This document shows positions 44,284 through 52,036 of a stretch of DNA of 64,000 bases, piece after piece. The notes below the pieces were generated by a model. It was not told the origin of the DNA. It did not search any database and was given only the letters and a program-made list of their open reading frames with translations. The translations under genes and the position numbers were made by a program. Source of the stretch: Enterococcus_D entomosocium (GTDB lineage: Bacteria > Bacillota > Bacilli > Lactobacillales > Enterococcaceae); the NCBI RefSeq assembly GCF_030441895.1, contig NZ_JARJAS010000006.1; one strand, 5' to 3'. Within the stretch, counting starts at the first letter, position 1; every line of letters starts with the position of its first letter.

Positions 44284-45609
44284 ATGAAAAAGGTGGATGT
44301 ACTGATTATCGGAGCGGGTCCAGCTGGTACGGCTGCTGCCTACGGGTTAAAAGCCAAAGGAAAGACAGTGGCGATCGTCGAAGCTGATTTATGGGGTGGC
44401 ACGTGCCCCAATCGCGGGTGCGATCCGAAAAAACTACTGATGCGAGGCGTAGAAGTCAAAACAGAGGCGAAACGTATGCAAGGCAATGGCGTTCAAGGGC
44501 AGGTAGCCATTGATTGGCCGGCACTGATGGCGTTTAAACGCTCGTATACTGATCGTGTGCCGGAGTCAACCAAACAAGGGCTACTGGCAGAAGGGATCAC
44601 TACTTACTACGGACAAGCCGCTTTTCGTGATGTCCATACGGTCATCGTGGGCGCAGAAGAGATTCAAGCAGAAAAAATAATCATTGCGACAGGACAGCGT
44701 CCAGCCGTACTGCCAATCGTCGGCAAGGAGCATTTACAAAACAGTACTGATTTTCTTTCCTTTGAAAAGATGCCAGCAACGATTGCTTTCATAGGTGCTG
44801 GATATATTACCTTCGAATTGGCGATGATCGCTCAAGCAGCAGGTGCTGAAGTTCATGTGATTCATCATAATGACCAGCCATTAAAAGGATTTGATGCTGC
44901 ATTGACCGCAGAAATGGTTCGTTCAATGCAGGACCAAGGTGTTTCGTTTCACTTTAACCAGAACACACAGCGAATCATGAAAGAACAAAACCACTATACA
45001 ATTCAGACACAAGCATTGTCTCTCACCGTAGAAGCAGTGATTGGTGCCACGGGACACAGACCCAATAGCGATCAGCTGCAACTGGAAAAGGCAGGGGTAG
45101 AAACGTCAAAACAAGGGATCGTTGTAAATGAGTTTTTGCAGACTAGTCAAACACACATCTACGCAATCGGAGATGTGCTAGCGAAAAAGCAGCCAAAACT
45201 GACGCCTGTTGCTAGCTTTGAAGCCGCCTATCTTGTCGAGCATATAGATGACCAGAAAACGCCCATCCGCTATCCACTGATCCCTACACTAGTTTTTGGT
45301 GCGGAAAAACTGGCAAGAGTCGGGATCAGTGAGCAAGAGATTGCCGATAATGCCTCAGAATATCATAGTGAGGTGATAGATCTTTCTTCTTGGTATACCT
45401 ATCGACGAATCAATGATCAAGAGGCAAAAATCAAATTGGTTTATGACACATTTGATACAATCGTTGCTGTCACGATTTTTTCTGCACTGGCGGATGAGTT
45501 GATCAACCACTTCGTTTTTGTGTTGGAAAATCAGCTATCGAAAGAAGCACTGGCACAAATGATTTTTGCCTACCCCACACCTGCTAGCGATTTGTCCTAT
45601 TTTCTATAA
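44284..45609 (+). CDS. FAD-dependent pyridine nucleotide-disulfide oxidoreductase
   Basis: The 441-residue protein has the FAD motif GAGPAG (10-15), the redox-active disulfide GGTCPNRGCDPKK (Cys41 and Cys46), the NAD(P) motif GAGYITFELA and the FAD-binding IYAIGDV. This arrangement is that of glutathione reductase/dihydrolipoamide dehydrogenase-like enzymes. The C-terminal dimerisation domain lacks the usual HPT(H) catalytic motif; it has YPTPASDL in that place. GAAGGAGGAGA precedes the ATG. It is monocistronic; the substrate may be a low-molecular-weight disulfide. Confidence 0.87.
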   Translation: MKKVDVLIIGAGPAGTAAAYGLKAKGKTVAIVEADLWGGTCPNRGCDPKKLLMRGVEVKTEAKRMQGNGVQGQVAIDWPALMAFKRSYTDRVPESTKQGLLAEGITTYYGQAAFRDVHTVIVGAEEIQAEKIIIATGQRPAVLPIVGKEHLQNSTDFLSFEKMPATIAFIGAGYITFELAMIAQAAGAEVHVIHHNDQPLKGFDAALTAEMVRSMQDQGVSFHFNQNTQRIMKEQNHYTIQTQALSLTVEAVIGATGHRPNSDQLQLEKAGVETSKQGIVVNEFLQTSQTHIYAIGDVLAKKQPKLTPVASFEAAYLVEHIDDQKTPIRYPLIPTLVFGAEKLARVGISEQEIADNASEYHSEVIDLSSWYTYRRINDQEAKIKLVYDTFDTIVAVTIFSALADELINHFVFVLENQLSKEALAQMIFAYPTPASDLSYFL

Positions 45610-45619
45610 ATAAACAAAC

Positions 45620-45651
45620 AAGCCTGCGCTAGTTTCCGCTAGCACAGGCTC
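45620..45651. terminator. Bidirectional terminator-like hairpin
   Basis: AGCCTGCGCTAG and GCTAGCACAGGCT pair around TTTCC. On the minus strand a T-rich tract follows. Confidence 0.65.
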
Positions 45652-45757
45652 TAAATTATTATGTCCGTATTGACTATAGTCTGCCAACCTTAAATGAACC
45701 TTAAAGTTAGGCTGGGTTTCATTTAAGCAATGTCTTTGTTTTCTAGTAACCCTAGGT

Positions 45758-46012
45758 TTAGGCTTTTTTTGAAAGCCGACGGACAGCAACAATCAGTAAG
45801 ATCGATGACAAGAAGAGTCCGACCAAATAGATGATGAAAATAGAATCTGGCTCATAGTGCCGATAATTGAATATTTTTACCATAAAAAAGAGAAACGGGA
45901 TCGCTGCAATAAGGGTTGAAACGAAACGTTTCCGCCATTGTATGAAAAACGATCCAATCACTAGAAAAAGACAAAACGGGATCCAAAAGACCAAATGTCC
46001 GATAAGTTCGAT
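45758..46012 (-). CDS. Small membrane protein with possible ATC start
   Basis: The frame encodes about 84 residues with three hydrophobic segments (around 8-22, 28-45 and 57-75) and a basic end (RRLSKKA). The first usual start in the frame is TTG at 45994, but it is 26 bases from the only ribosome binding site, AGGAGG at 46021-46026. That site is eight bases from an ATC (46010-46012), and TGA lies two codons further upstream. The initiation site is thus either ATC or the weak TTG. No family was recognised. Confidence 0.5.
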   Translation of the reverse strand: MELIGHLVFWIPFCLFLVIGSFFIQWRKRFVSTLIAAIPFLFFMVKIFNYRHYEPDSIFIIYLVGLFLSSILLIVAVRRLSKKA

Positions 46013-46208
46013 TTTTCACACCTCCTAGCAAGTAAAATCATCATAACGTTTCTTCCTAAAAAGCAAGCGTGAATGAAAAAATAATCTCATTAGGCATGTA
46101 TGAAATTATGAGTGGAGTCTTCTGAAAAGTTCACAAGAAATCTGAGAATTTCAAAAGGAAATGAAAAAACGGGCGGTTAGGAATGTCCCAATAGTCCGAG
46201 ACAAGAAA

Positions 46209-46255
46209 GCACCTCTTGCAGCATTCGTTTTCACTTGAATCCTGCAAGAGGTGCT
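46209..46255 (-). terminator. Perfect 14-bp inverted repeat, terminator for the sigma factor operon
   Basis: AGCACCTCTTGCAG and CTGCAAGAGGTGCT are separated by 19 bases. On the minus strand TTTCTT follows, so it likely ends the genes at 46328-47642. Confidence 0.7.
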
Positions 46256-46327
46256 CTTCCGTAGAAAATCTGGTGCTTTATTCAATTGATATCAAAGAAA
46301 TGATTAGGAAGGAACGGCAGTCTTTTT

Positions 46328-47122
46328 TTATGGCAAGATATTCTTACTATACAAAAGGGAAATGATCATACCTATATCCAATAGATCCTTATAATAAAAT
46401 CCTTTCAGTGGACCAAAGTGTAAGAAAAATCCGAGAATCAGTAATACAAACAGCAGCAGGAAGAGCAGGTTGAAAATGGTCATCAAGCGAAAACTGAAAT
46501 GCCAATTACTCAAGAAATACTGATATTTGGCTGCTCTGTAAATTTTGTTTTGAATTGGAATTTTCTTGAGTGCAGGGATCGATTCATGATAGGACGTAAA
46601 TAATTCGTAGTCTTTTTTCGTCAGCACTTCTGAGAAAATGTGCGTCCCCGCTTGAAAGTCGAAATAGCCCCAATGGAATTGTTCTTTATCCTCTGGTGAT
46701 TCGTGCTTCATCAGCTTTCTTGGCTTGATGGTGAAGGCTTTGATGTTCTCATAGGGGTAACTGAAATAGGTGTTACTTTCTAAATAGTCGATGATGACCA
46801 GAAAAAGCATTCGGGTTTCTGTGAAAACCAACAAACGATTGCCGCGGGTATCATGAAAGATGTCACGGTATGCTTTTGCTTTCTCAGTTGTTGCATACGC
46901 ATAGGCGCCAAGCCCTTGGTTGGCGAAGGCGAGGTTTCCATCTGGCGTCAAAGGCAGATAGCCAAGAATCGTTTCGTCTTTTGCTAAAAGCGTCCGAAGC
47001 TCCTCTAATAGATCTTGCAAGAAAACATATTGTTTGGACAGCTCGAAGGTTGTTGCTTTTTCTTGTTCAGTTACTTTTATCAGTGATTTATTTTCATTTA
47101 AGACTAACTGTTTAAAATCCAT
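46328..47122 (-). CDS. Membrane protein paired with an ECF sigma factor (possible anti-sigma or effector)
   Basis: The 264-residue protein has a soluble N-terminal region (about 1-195), in part like a bacterial PH/YdjM-type domain (NRLLVFTETRMLFLVIIDYL, YPYENIKAFTIKPRK). Two hydrophobic segments near 213-235 and 245-258 (MTIFNLLFLLLFVLLILGFF) follow. It is translationally coupled to the sigma factor gene upstream by an 11-base overlap (ATG 47122). Such partnerships usually mean an anti-sigma factor or a membrane protein controlled by the sigma factor, but no known anti-sigma domain was seen. Confidence 0.7.
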   Translation of the reverse strand: MDFKQLVLNENKSLIKVTEQEKATTFELSKQYVFLQDLLEELRTLLAKDETILGYLPLTPDGNLAFANQGLGAYAYATTEKAKAYRDIFHDTRGNRLLVFTETRMLFLVIIDYLESNTYFSYPYENIKAFTIKPRKLMKHESPEDKEQFHWGYFDFQAGTHIFSEVLTKKDYELFTSYHESIPALKKIPIQNKIYRAAKYQYFLSNWHFSFRLMTIFNLLFLLLFVLLILGFFLHFGPLKGFYYKDLLDIGMIISLLYSKNILP

Positions 47123-47642
47123 CGATAGTCATCCTTTCTTTTAAGCGTTTGCGGCCACGGGAAAGACGATTGTAGATTGCTGAGACATTTAAGTCCGTCT
47201 GCTCTGCGATGGTTTCGGGTGATTCCTGATAAAAATAGTAGAGCAGAAAGATCCTTTGATCAAGGGCTTCAAGGTCTTCAATAAAGCCCAAAAAGTTTTC
47301 CTTTGTTAAAGGTGATTCTTCAATAGCTAGTTCCTGCTCATCAACAGGTTTTTCTTCCAATGAGCGCTTGTTCAACTTTCGCTTGTGGTCAATCGCACGA
47401 CTACGACTGATCAAAAGCAGCCAAGTAATCAAGCGGCTTCTGTCAGGTTGATACGCAGCAATCTTTTGCCAAACCTCGTAAAAAACTTCGTTCGCTACAT
47501 CTTGGCGCTCGCTCACTTCATGCGGTTGGGAGAGGACACTATGAATCGTCCTCAGCATGCTATCACCATAAACAGCTAACAGTTCTTCTAAGCCGGCATA
47601 GTCTTTCTTTTTGATTCGTTCAATGATTTCTTCATCCTGCAC
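47112..47642 (-). CDS. ECF-type RNA polymerase sigma factor
   Basis: The 176-residue protein has sigma region 2 (LLAVYGDSMLRTIHSVL, DVANEVFYEVWQKIAAYQP) and region 4 (LEALDQRIFLLYYFYQESPE, LNVSAIYNRLSRGRKRLKER). It would direct RNA polymerase to its own and stress-related promoters. The GTG at 47642 is preferred since AAGGGG lies eight bases upstream; a GTG at 47651 abuts this site. It is the first gene of a two-gene operon with the membrane protein at 46328. Confidence 0.88.
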   Translation of the reverse strand: MQDEEIIERIKKKDYAGLEELLAVYGDSMLRTIHSVLSQPHEVSERQDVANEVFYEVWQKIAAYQPDRSRLITWLLLISRSRAIDHKRKLNKRSLEEKPVDEQELAIEESPLTKENFLGFIEDLEALDQRIFLLYYFYQESPETIAEQTDLNVSAIYNRLSRGRKRLKERMTIDGF

Positions 47643-47695
47643 CTTTTTCACCCCTTCACACTATATACGAAGAATGTTTGCCTTTTCTATCAGAA

Positions 47696-47723
47696 AAAGA
47701 AAAAAACCTCTGTTAACGAGGTT
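47696..47723 (-). terminator. Terminator of the 47713 gene, overlapping its end
   Basis: On the minus strand AACCTC and GAGGTT pair around GTTAACA and are followed by a T run. The stem includes the final codons of the gene. Confidence 0.75.
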
Positions 47724-48105
47724 CATGTTCTTTGGCCAGAAGATCTGTTGCCAAGCGCTGGGCCAAATATTCCCAAAGAATGCCGCCAAAAAAAGCGCCT
47801 ATCATATAAAGAATGACTGCTTGCAGCTCCAATGGATTATTTGCTAGCCAGAAAGAAAATAGCGAGCCGATGATGAATAGGTAGCTGCCAAAAAGCACTT
47901 GCCGCCACGAGCGTTTTTTAACAAACTTGCTAATGAGAAAGGTTGAAAGGATCATCAAGAGAATTTGGATGAATGCCAGCGAAGGCAAAAGTGCAAAGTC
48001 AGAAACAACCATTTCCCAAAATTGTTGAATCAAGAAAAAGAAAGCAAAGAGAATGAGCCCGCGTGAGAATATACTAAGCCGCAAGGAAGATATTTTTTTT
48101 CGCAT
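47713..48105 (-). CDS. Four-helix membrane protein, unknown function
   Basis: The 130-residue protein has four hydrophobic segments (about 14-34, 41-62, 70-86, 92-112) with short connecting loops; the C-terminal tail is charged. AAGGAG lies eight bases before ATG 48105. No family was recognised. It is divergent from the glycosyltransferase at 48267. Confidence 0.65.
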   Translation of the reverse strand: MRKKISSLRLSIFSRGLILFAFFFLIQQFWEMVVSDFALLPSLAFIQILLMILSTFLISKFVKKRSWRQVLFGSYLFIIGSLFSFWLANNPLELQAVILYMIGAFFGGILWEYLAQRLATDLLAKEHEPR

Positions 48106-48266
48106 TGGTTTACTCCTTGAAAGGTTTTCTTTATTATAGCAAATTTTTAGTTAAACAATGTAAAAAGATGAACGAGAAGGTCTGCAAAAAACTTCTCCTA
48201 AGTATGCGCTCTTTTAGTATACTTGAAAGAAACGAGTGGATGGACTCGATACATGAGGAGGATTGC

Positions 48267-49511
48267 ATGCCAATGATTCTTTTTGCACCTGCGGTATTCA
48301 ACTTGGCTGAAACGACACGGATGATCAAAGTCGCTAAACAAATGCAAGGAAATCACCACTGTGAGTTCTTTGGTTTTTCAAAGACCTTTGCTTCACTTAT
48401 CATTGAAAGTGGTTTTACGTACCATTTATTGACGCCGACTCTTACAGAAAAACAAGAGGAACAGATCATAAAATTAGATCAACTGCGCTCATTCAAAAAT
48501 CCCTTCACCAAAGAGATGGTTGCTGCGCGTATTCTGAGCGAAAAAAAACTGGTCGACAAGCTTGCTCCTCAGGTGATTGTAACTGGATCGAATGTCACGA
48601 TCTTTCTATCTGCTCGCAGCAAACAGATTCCCTTAGTCTACGTAAAACCCTATGCGATGAGTGATCCCTTTTTTCGATCAGATAGCGCGTTTATCCCTTC
48701 TAGTTTGCGTTTCTTCGGACCGTTAAGGAAACCACTTTGGTATTGGACAAGAAAACAATTGGTAAAATCCCGCTGGATGCCCCGAGCATTCAAACACGCT
48801 GCCCAAACAGAAAAACTTTCTATGCCTGAAACGAGCTTACGAATGATGGACGCTGATTTAAATCTCATCACCACTCCTGAACGCTTTATAACAAAAGAGC
48901 TGCTGCCAGATAATTATCGAATCGTGGGGCCGATTTTTGCCAAGATGGGGGCGTCCTTGCCAGAAGAAGTGTTGACTTTTATTGAACAAAAGCGGCGGGA
49001 AAGAAAACGAATCGTTTATTTTGCAATGGGCAGTTCGGGGAATCCGCGCATGGTGCGAAAAATCTTAGCTTTCTTACAAAACCGTCCGGAACTAGCGATC
49101 ATTGCTCCGGTTACGCATCTACTCAAGGGGAAACACAACGTCTCAGAGAATTTGTTCCTGACCGAATATCTGCCAAGTCATCTATTGCATGAGCATATCG
49201 ATTTTTCTTTTATCCATGGTGGGGAAGGGACTGTTCAAACAGCTTGTGCCTCTGGGAAGCCGTTTATCGGAATCGGGATGCACTATGAGCAAAGCTGCAA
49301 TATTCAGTACTGCGTGGCGTATGGCAATGCAATTGCACTGACAAAACCAGTAACTGAGAAAAATCTGGAAACTGCTCTGACAGAGGTTGGAGATCTGAAG
49401 ATTTGCCAACAAGCCTGCCAGCTAAAGAATCATTTCCCGACAAATGGTCCTCAGAAGGCGATGCAGGAGATTGAGCACTTTTTAGAAATAAACAATAGTG
49501 ATTATCATTGA
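48267..49511 (+). CDS. UGT-like glycosyltransferase (GT1/MurG-like fold)
   Basis: The 414-residue protein has the two-domain GT-B pattern: N-terminal MILFAPAVFNLAETTRMIKV and the nucleotide-sugar-binding C-terminal part with IVYFAMGSSGNPRMV and HGGEGTVQTACASGKPFIGI, which is the GT1 signature of UDP- and dTDP-sugar transferases. It might glucosylate lipids, macrolides or other small molecules. GAGGAGG precedes ATG 48267; the frame extends upstream to 48105 but without support. A hairpin at its end is shared with the converging gene. Confidence 0.82.
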   Translation: MPMILFAPAVFNLAETTRMIKVAKQMQGNHHCEFFGFSKTFASLIIESGFTYHLLTPTLTEKQEEQIIKLDQLRSFKNPFTKEMVAARILSEKKLVDKLAPQVIVTGSNVTIFLSARSKQIPLVYVKPYAMSDPFFRSDSAFIPSSLRFFGPLRKPLWYWTRKQLVKSRWMPRAFKHAAQTEKLSMPETSLRMMDADLNLITTPERFITKELLPDNYRIVGPIFAKMGASLPEEVLTFIEQKRRERKRIVYFAMGSSGNPRMVRKILAFLQNRPELAIIAPVTHLLKGKHNVSENLFLTEYLPSHLLHEHIDFSFIHGGEGTVQTACASGKPFIGIGMHYEQSCNIQYCVAYGNAIALTKPVTEKNLETALTEVGDLKICQQACQLKNHFPTNGPQKAMQEIEHFLEINNSDYH

Positions 49512-49528
49512 GATAATCACTATTGTTT
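49490..49528. terminator. Bidirectional terminator with perfect 17-bp stem
   Basis: AAACAATAGTGATTATC and GATAATCACTATTGTTT pair around ATTGA. It includes the end of the glycosyltransferase gene and abuts the end of the AmiS/UreI gene. Confidence 0.9.
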
Positions 49529-50012
49529 AATAGAGATCTAATAGCATCAGCAAACCTGGGACCCACGTAGTGAAGATACCGCAAGCGATCGCAAAATAAT
49601 GAATCTTACGACCAAAGTTTACCTTCACGATCGTATCCAAAAAGCCGCAAAACCATAATGCTCCCCATGTTAACCAAATCAGTGCAAAAAGAGGATCTTG
49701 CTCCCATTGCCAAGAGACCCAGGCAAAAGGCAAGGTATTGATGGCTACGAATAGCGCAAAAATTCCATAAATCCGTAGATCCAAACCAAAGAGATAAATA
49801 ATTCCTACTAGTAAATACGTGAAGGCAAAGAGAAAGCCTGTGCCTGCTTCATAATAAGCACCTTGGAGCATATAGATTAGATTGATAATGAAAGATAACG
49901 AACCTGTAAAAAGATTAATTAAAGCAAGTGAACGATAGTCAATGTGAAGTAAACTTCCCCAGCCGTTGATTATCAAAGTAATTCCTACAAAAAATAAGCC
50001 GATCCCTAACAT
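49527..50012 (-). CDS. AmiS/UreI family membrane channel
   Basis: The 161-residue protein has six hydrophobic segments spread over its length and matches the AmiS/UreI pattern (NLFTGSLSFIINLIYMLQGA, AGTGFLFAFTYLLVGIIYLF, VAINTLPFAWVSW). Such proteins move urea or short-chain amides. Neither urease nor amidase genes are nearby, so its role is unclear. GGAGGATTTT precedes the ATG at 50012. Confidence 0.82.
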   Translation of the reverse strand: MLGIGLFFVGITLIINGWGSLLHIDYRSLALINLFTGSLSFIINLIYMLQGAYYEAGTGFLFAFTYLLVGIIYLFGLDLRIYGIFALFVAINTLPFAWVSWQWEQDPLFALIWLTWGALWFCGFLDTIVKVNFGRKIHYFAIACGIFTTWVPGLLMLLDLY

Positions 50013-50353
50013 AAAATCCTCCTTTACTTAAATTTAGAATAACAAATTCCAAGAAAAAATAATACCTTTATTTATTTTTATGTCAATAAAAAGGAAAATA
50101 ATTTTCAAATTTACTATTTTTTGCTGTTAAATTTGATAAAATCAATAACAAAGAGCGCTGCTTGCCGATGTTTTTCTCGTTAAGGGGAAAATTCCAGCGT
50201 TTAAAAGGAACTTTAACTCGTTGGAAGAATGGGAAAAGAGAGAGGAACAATAGATTTTCAGTGTATTAATTGGACAAAAAGCTGACGAGGCAGTAGCTTA
50301 TCGGTTTTTACGAATTTGCAGCAGTGAAGACTGTTTTGCGGAAAGGAGGAATT
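50013..50353. other. Divergent intergenic region
   Basis: About 340 bases hold no convincing gene. AT-rich DNA near 50040-50150 probably contains the promoters. CCAGCG and CGTTGG around 50192-50225 can pair weakly. No LexA box was seen in front of the following LexA-like gene. Confidence 0.4.
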
Positions 50354-50608
50354 ATGCCGAGAAAAGATCGAATCTTACTTTTTATTGACGAATATATGCA
50401 AGCTCAAGGTTGCGCACCTACCATACGAGAAATCTGTGCCAATGAAGAGATAAAAACAACTTCTTTGGTTTATCGTCATTTATTGCGTCTTGAAAAAAGA
50501 GGCCTGATTTACCGAGCTTATCGCTTTAAGTCACGTTCGGTTCGTTTTACAGACGAAGGGAAGGCCTATGTCAAAGCGTTGCGACAAGCACAAGCCAACG
50601 AAGAATAA
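50354..50608 (+). CDS. LexA DNA-binding-domain-only protein
   Basis: The 84-residue protein matches the winged helix-turn-helix of LexA (DRILLFIDEYMQAQGCAPTI, REICANEEIKTTSLVYRHLL, RLEKRGLIYRAYRFKSRSVRF) but ends where the peptidase domain would start, so it lacks the Ser-Lys self-cleavage module. It may bind DNA constitutively or be controlled another way. AAAGGAGGAATT precedes ATG 50354; the in-frame extension to 50324 is unsupported. A terminator follows, so the short length is genuine rather than a truncation by the window. Confidence 0.82.
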   Translation: MPRKDRILLFIDEYMQAQGCAPTIREICANEEIKTTSLVYRHLLRLEKRGLIYRAYRFKSRSVRFTDEGKAYVKALRQAQANEE

Positions 50609-50613
50609 ATAAA

Positions 50614-50650
50614 ACCAAAATAAAAAAGCCTAAGGCTTTTTTATTTTGGT
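50614..50650. terminator. Bidirectional terminator
   Basis: ACCAAAATAAAAAAGCC and GGCTTTTTTATTTTGGT form a 17-bp stem with a three-base loop between converging genes. Confidence 0.85.
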
Positions 50651-51627
50651 GCACGGTAGCCGGCAGCTTCCGCTTCAGCGATCGTTTTGAACCATTCTTT
50701 CGGGTTGGTAGTATCCTCGTAGTATTTAGATCCGGGCAAATGATAGATGCCGCTTCTTGATCCTTTGATCAAACCGTTTCCTTGTTGATCGACATATTCT
50801 TTCTGTTTTTCCTCTGTTTCACTGCTTTGAGAAGTGGCTGTTGTCGTGTTGTTTTCACTACTTGTAACATTCTCCGGCTGCGTCATATCTTCGTTGGAAA
50901 TCTCGCTGCTACCATCCGCATAGTTGATTGTGACACCATCTTGGATGTTGAAGATATAATAGTTGAATTGGATCGTATCCTCGCCAATAGATTGGGCTTG
51001 CATCTGTACCCCACGGGCAACCAGCTCGTCATCGCGATAGATCGGGGTGACGGAATATCGGACATAATGATTTTTATCTTGCTTGAGATAATAGTTGATA
51101 TCCATTTCTAAACGCAACATCTCGGGATTGTTCAACTGACTTGTCCCTGTGATCAGATTCTTCCAGTTTGCATTTTCGCCAGCTAAAGCAAAGCCAATCA
51201 AGTGGGTTCGATTATATAAATATTTCCCATTGGGGAGCTGTTTATTACGCCAACCTTTCGGTTTCACACTGGAAATATCGCCACGCTTTTCCGTGGGCAT
51301 CAAGGATTGATTCAACATTGCTTCAGCAGAGGTCGCACGATTGAGGTGATCGAGGTCGCCGTATGCTTCCCAGGCGCCATTTTCAAGGGAAAGATCATCT
51401 TCTGAAAACTCAGGAATGTTCTGATTGACTTCAATCGTTTGGGTGCCTTGGTAAGTTAACTGTGCCAGCTCATCTGCACGAATATCCTTAGCAGAAGTGA
51501 CTGCCACTTCTGATGATGGTGTTTTGTGATTTGGGAATAGATCATTACTGTGTAGGAAACTAAATCCGACTGCTGCGAGTGCGAGAAGCGCAGTGACCGA
51601 TCCGATAAATGTTTTTTTCTTTGCCAT
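50641..51627 (-). CDS. Extracellular DNA/RNA non-specific endonuclease (EndA-like)
   Basis: The 328-residue protein has an N-terminal signal/anchor (about 7-25) and an EndA-type nuclease domain (about 55-235): YLYNRTHLIGFALAGENANW with the active-site His142 in an N-R-T-H version of the D-R-G-H motif, and LITGTSQLNNPEML with metal-binding Asn. A Ser/Thr/Glu-rich linker leads to a C-terminal tail (GSRSGIYHLPGSKYYEDTTN then PKEWFKTIAEAEAAGYRAP), a small domain often found on secreted nucleases. It likely degrades extracellular DNA for nutrition or transformation. GAGAGG precedes the ATG. Confidence 0.87.
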   Translation of the reverse strand: MAKKKTFIGSVTALLALAAVGFSFLHSNDLFPNHKTPSSEVAVTSAKDIRADELAQLTYQGTQTIEVNQNIPEFSEDDLSLENGAWEAYGDLDHLNRATSAEAMLNQSLMPTEKRGDISSVKPKGWRNKQLPNGKYLYNRTHLIGFALAGENANWKNLITGTSQLNNPEMLRLEMDINYYLKQDKNHYVRYSVTPIYRDDELVARGVQMQAQSIGEDTIQFNYYIFNIQDGVTINYADGSSEISNEDMTQPENVTSSENNTTTATSQSSETEEKQKEYVDQQGNGLIKGSRSGIYHLPGSKYYEDTTNPKEWFKTIAEAEAAGYRAPK

Positions 51628-51852
51628 CTTTTTTTGCCTCTCTTTTCATTGATGTATAGTTAGCATAAACGGGGAGTAAAAAAACTGCAACCCATTCATC
51701 ATACCATTTGCATGGAGCGTTTTACAGAACTTTCAGGTTTCTTTTGCTTTTTGATCTCAAATGTTCTTAACCCACTTTCTTTACCAAGGGAACATGCCTG
51801 AATGGTTTTTTTTATTTGTAAGTCAAATTTTTCATGTTTTAAAAAAACTATG

Positions 51853-52036
51853 TGATATAATGAATAAAGTTGTTGCTATTTCCCTTTGATGCTTGTTTTA
51901 ATAACAGGCATCTCCAGCTGCGGAACGAAATTTCAGCTGTATAGCACGCAACCTTCAAACGAAAGAAATCTGGACAATTTTCTGAACGATTTCCTTTCTT
52001 TCTTTGAGCAAAATTACAGGAGAAGGAGTGTATCCC
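51853..52036 (+). promoter_or_regulatory. Promoter and structured leader of mgtE
   Basis: An extended -10 (TG-A-TATAAT, 51853-51861) is followed by about 170 bases of untranslated leader. It has a hairpin GATGCTTGTT/AACAGGCATC (51888-51912) and a second AGCTG/CAGCT (51916-51938). The M-box magnesium riboswitch core was not recognised, yet the length suggests regulation by magnesium or by ribosomes. Confidence 0.55.

Noticed and set aside
46209..46255. Repeat element or attachment site
   Set aside because: The perfect inverted repeat is best explained as a terminator because a T tract follows on the minus strand at the end of an operon; no second copy was seen in the window.
51853..52036. M-box magnesium riboswitch
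   Set aside because: The conserved core sequences I know from the ykoK leader were not found, so it is reported only as an unclassified leader.
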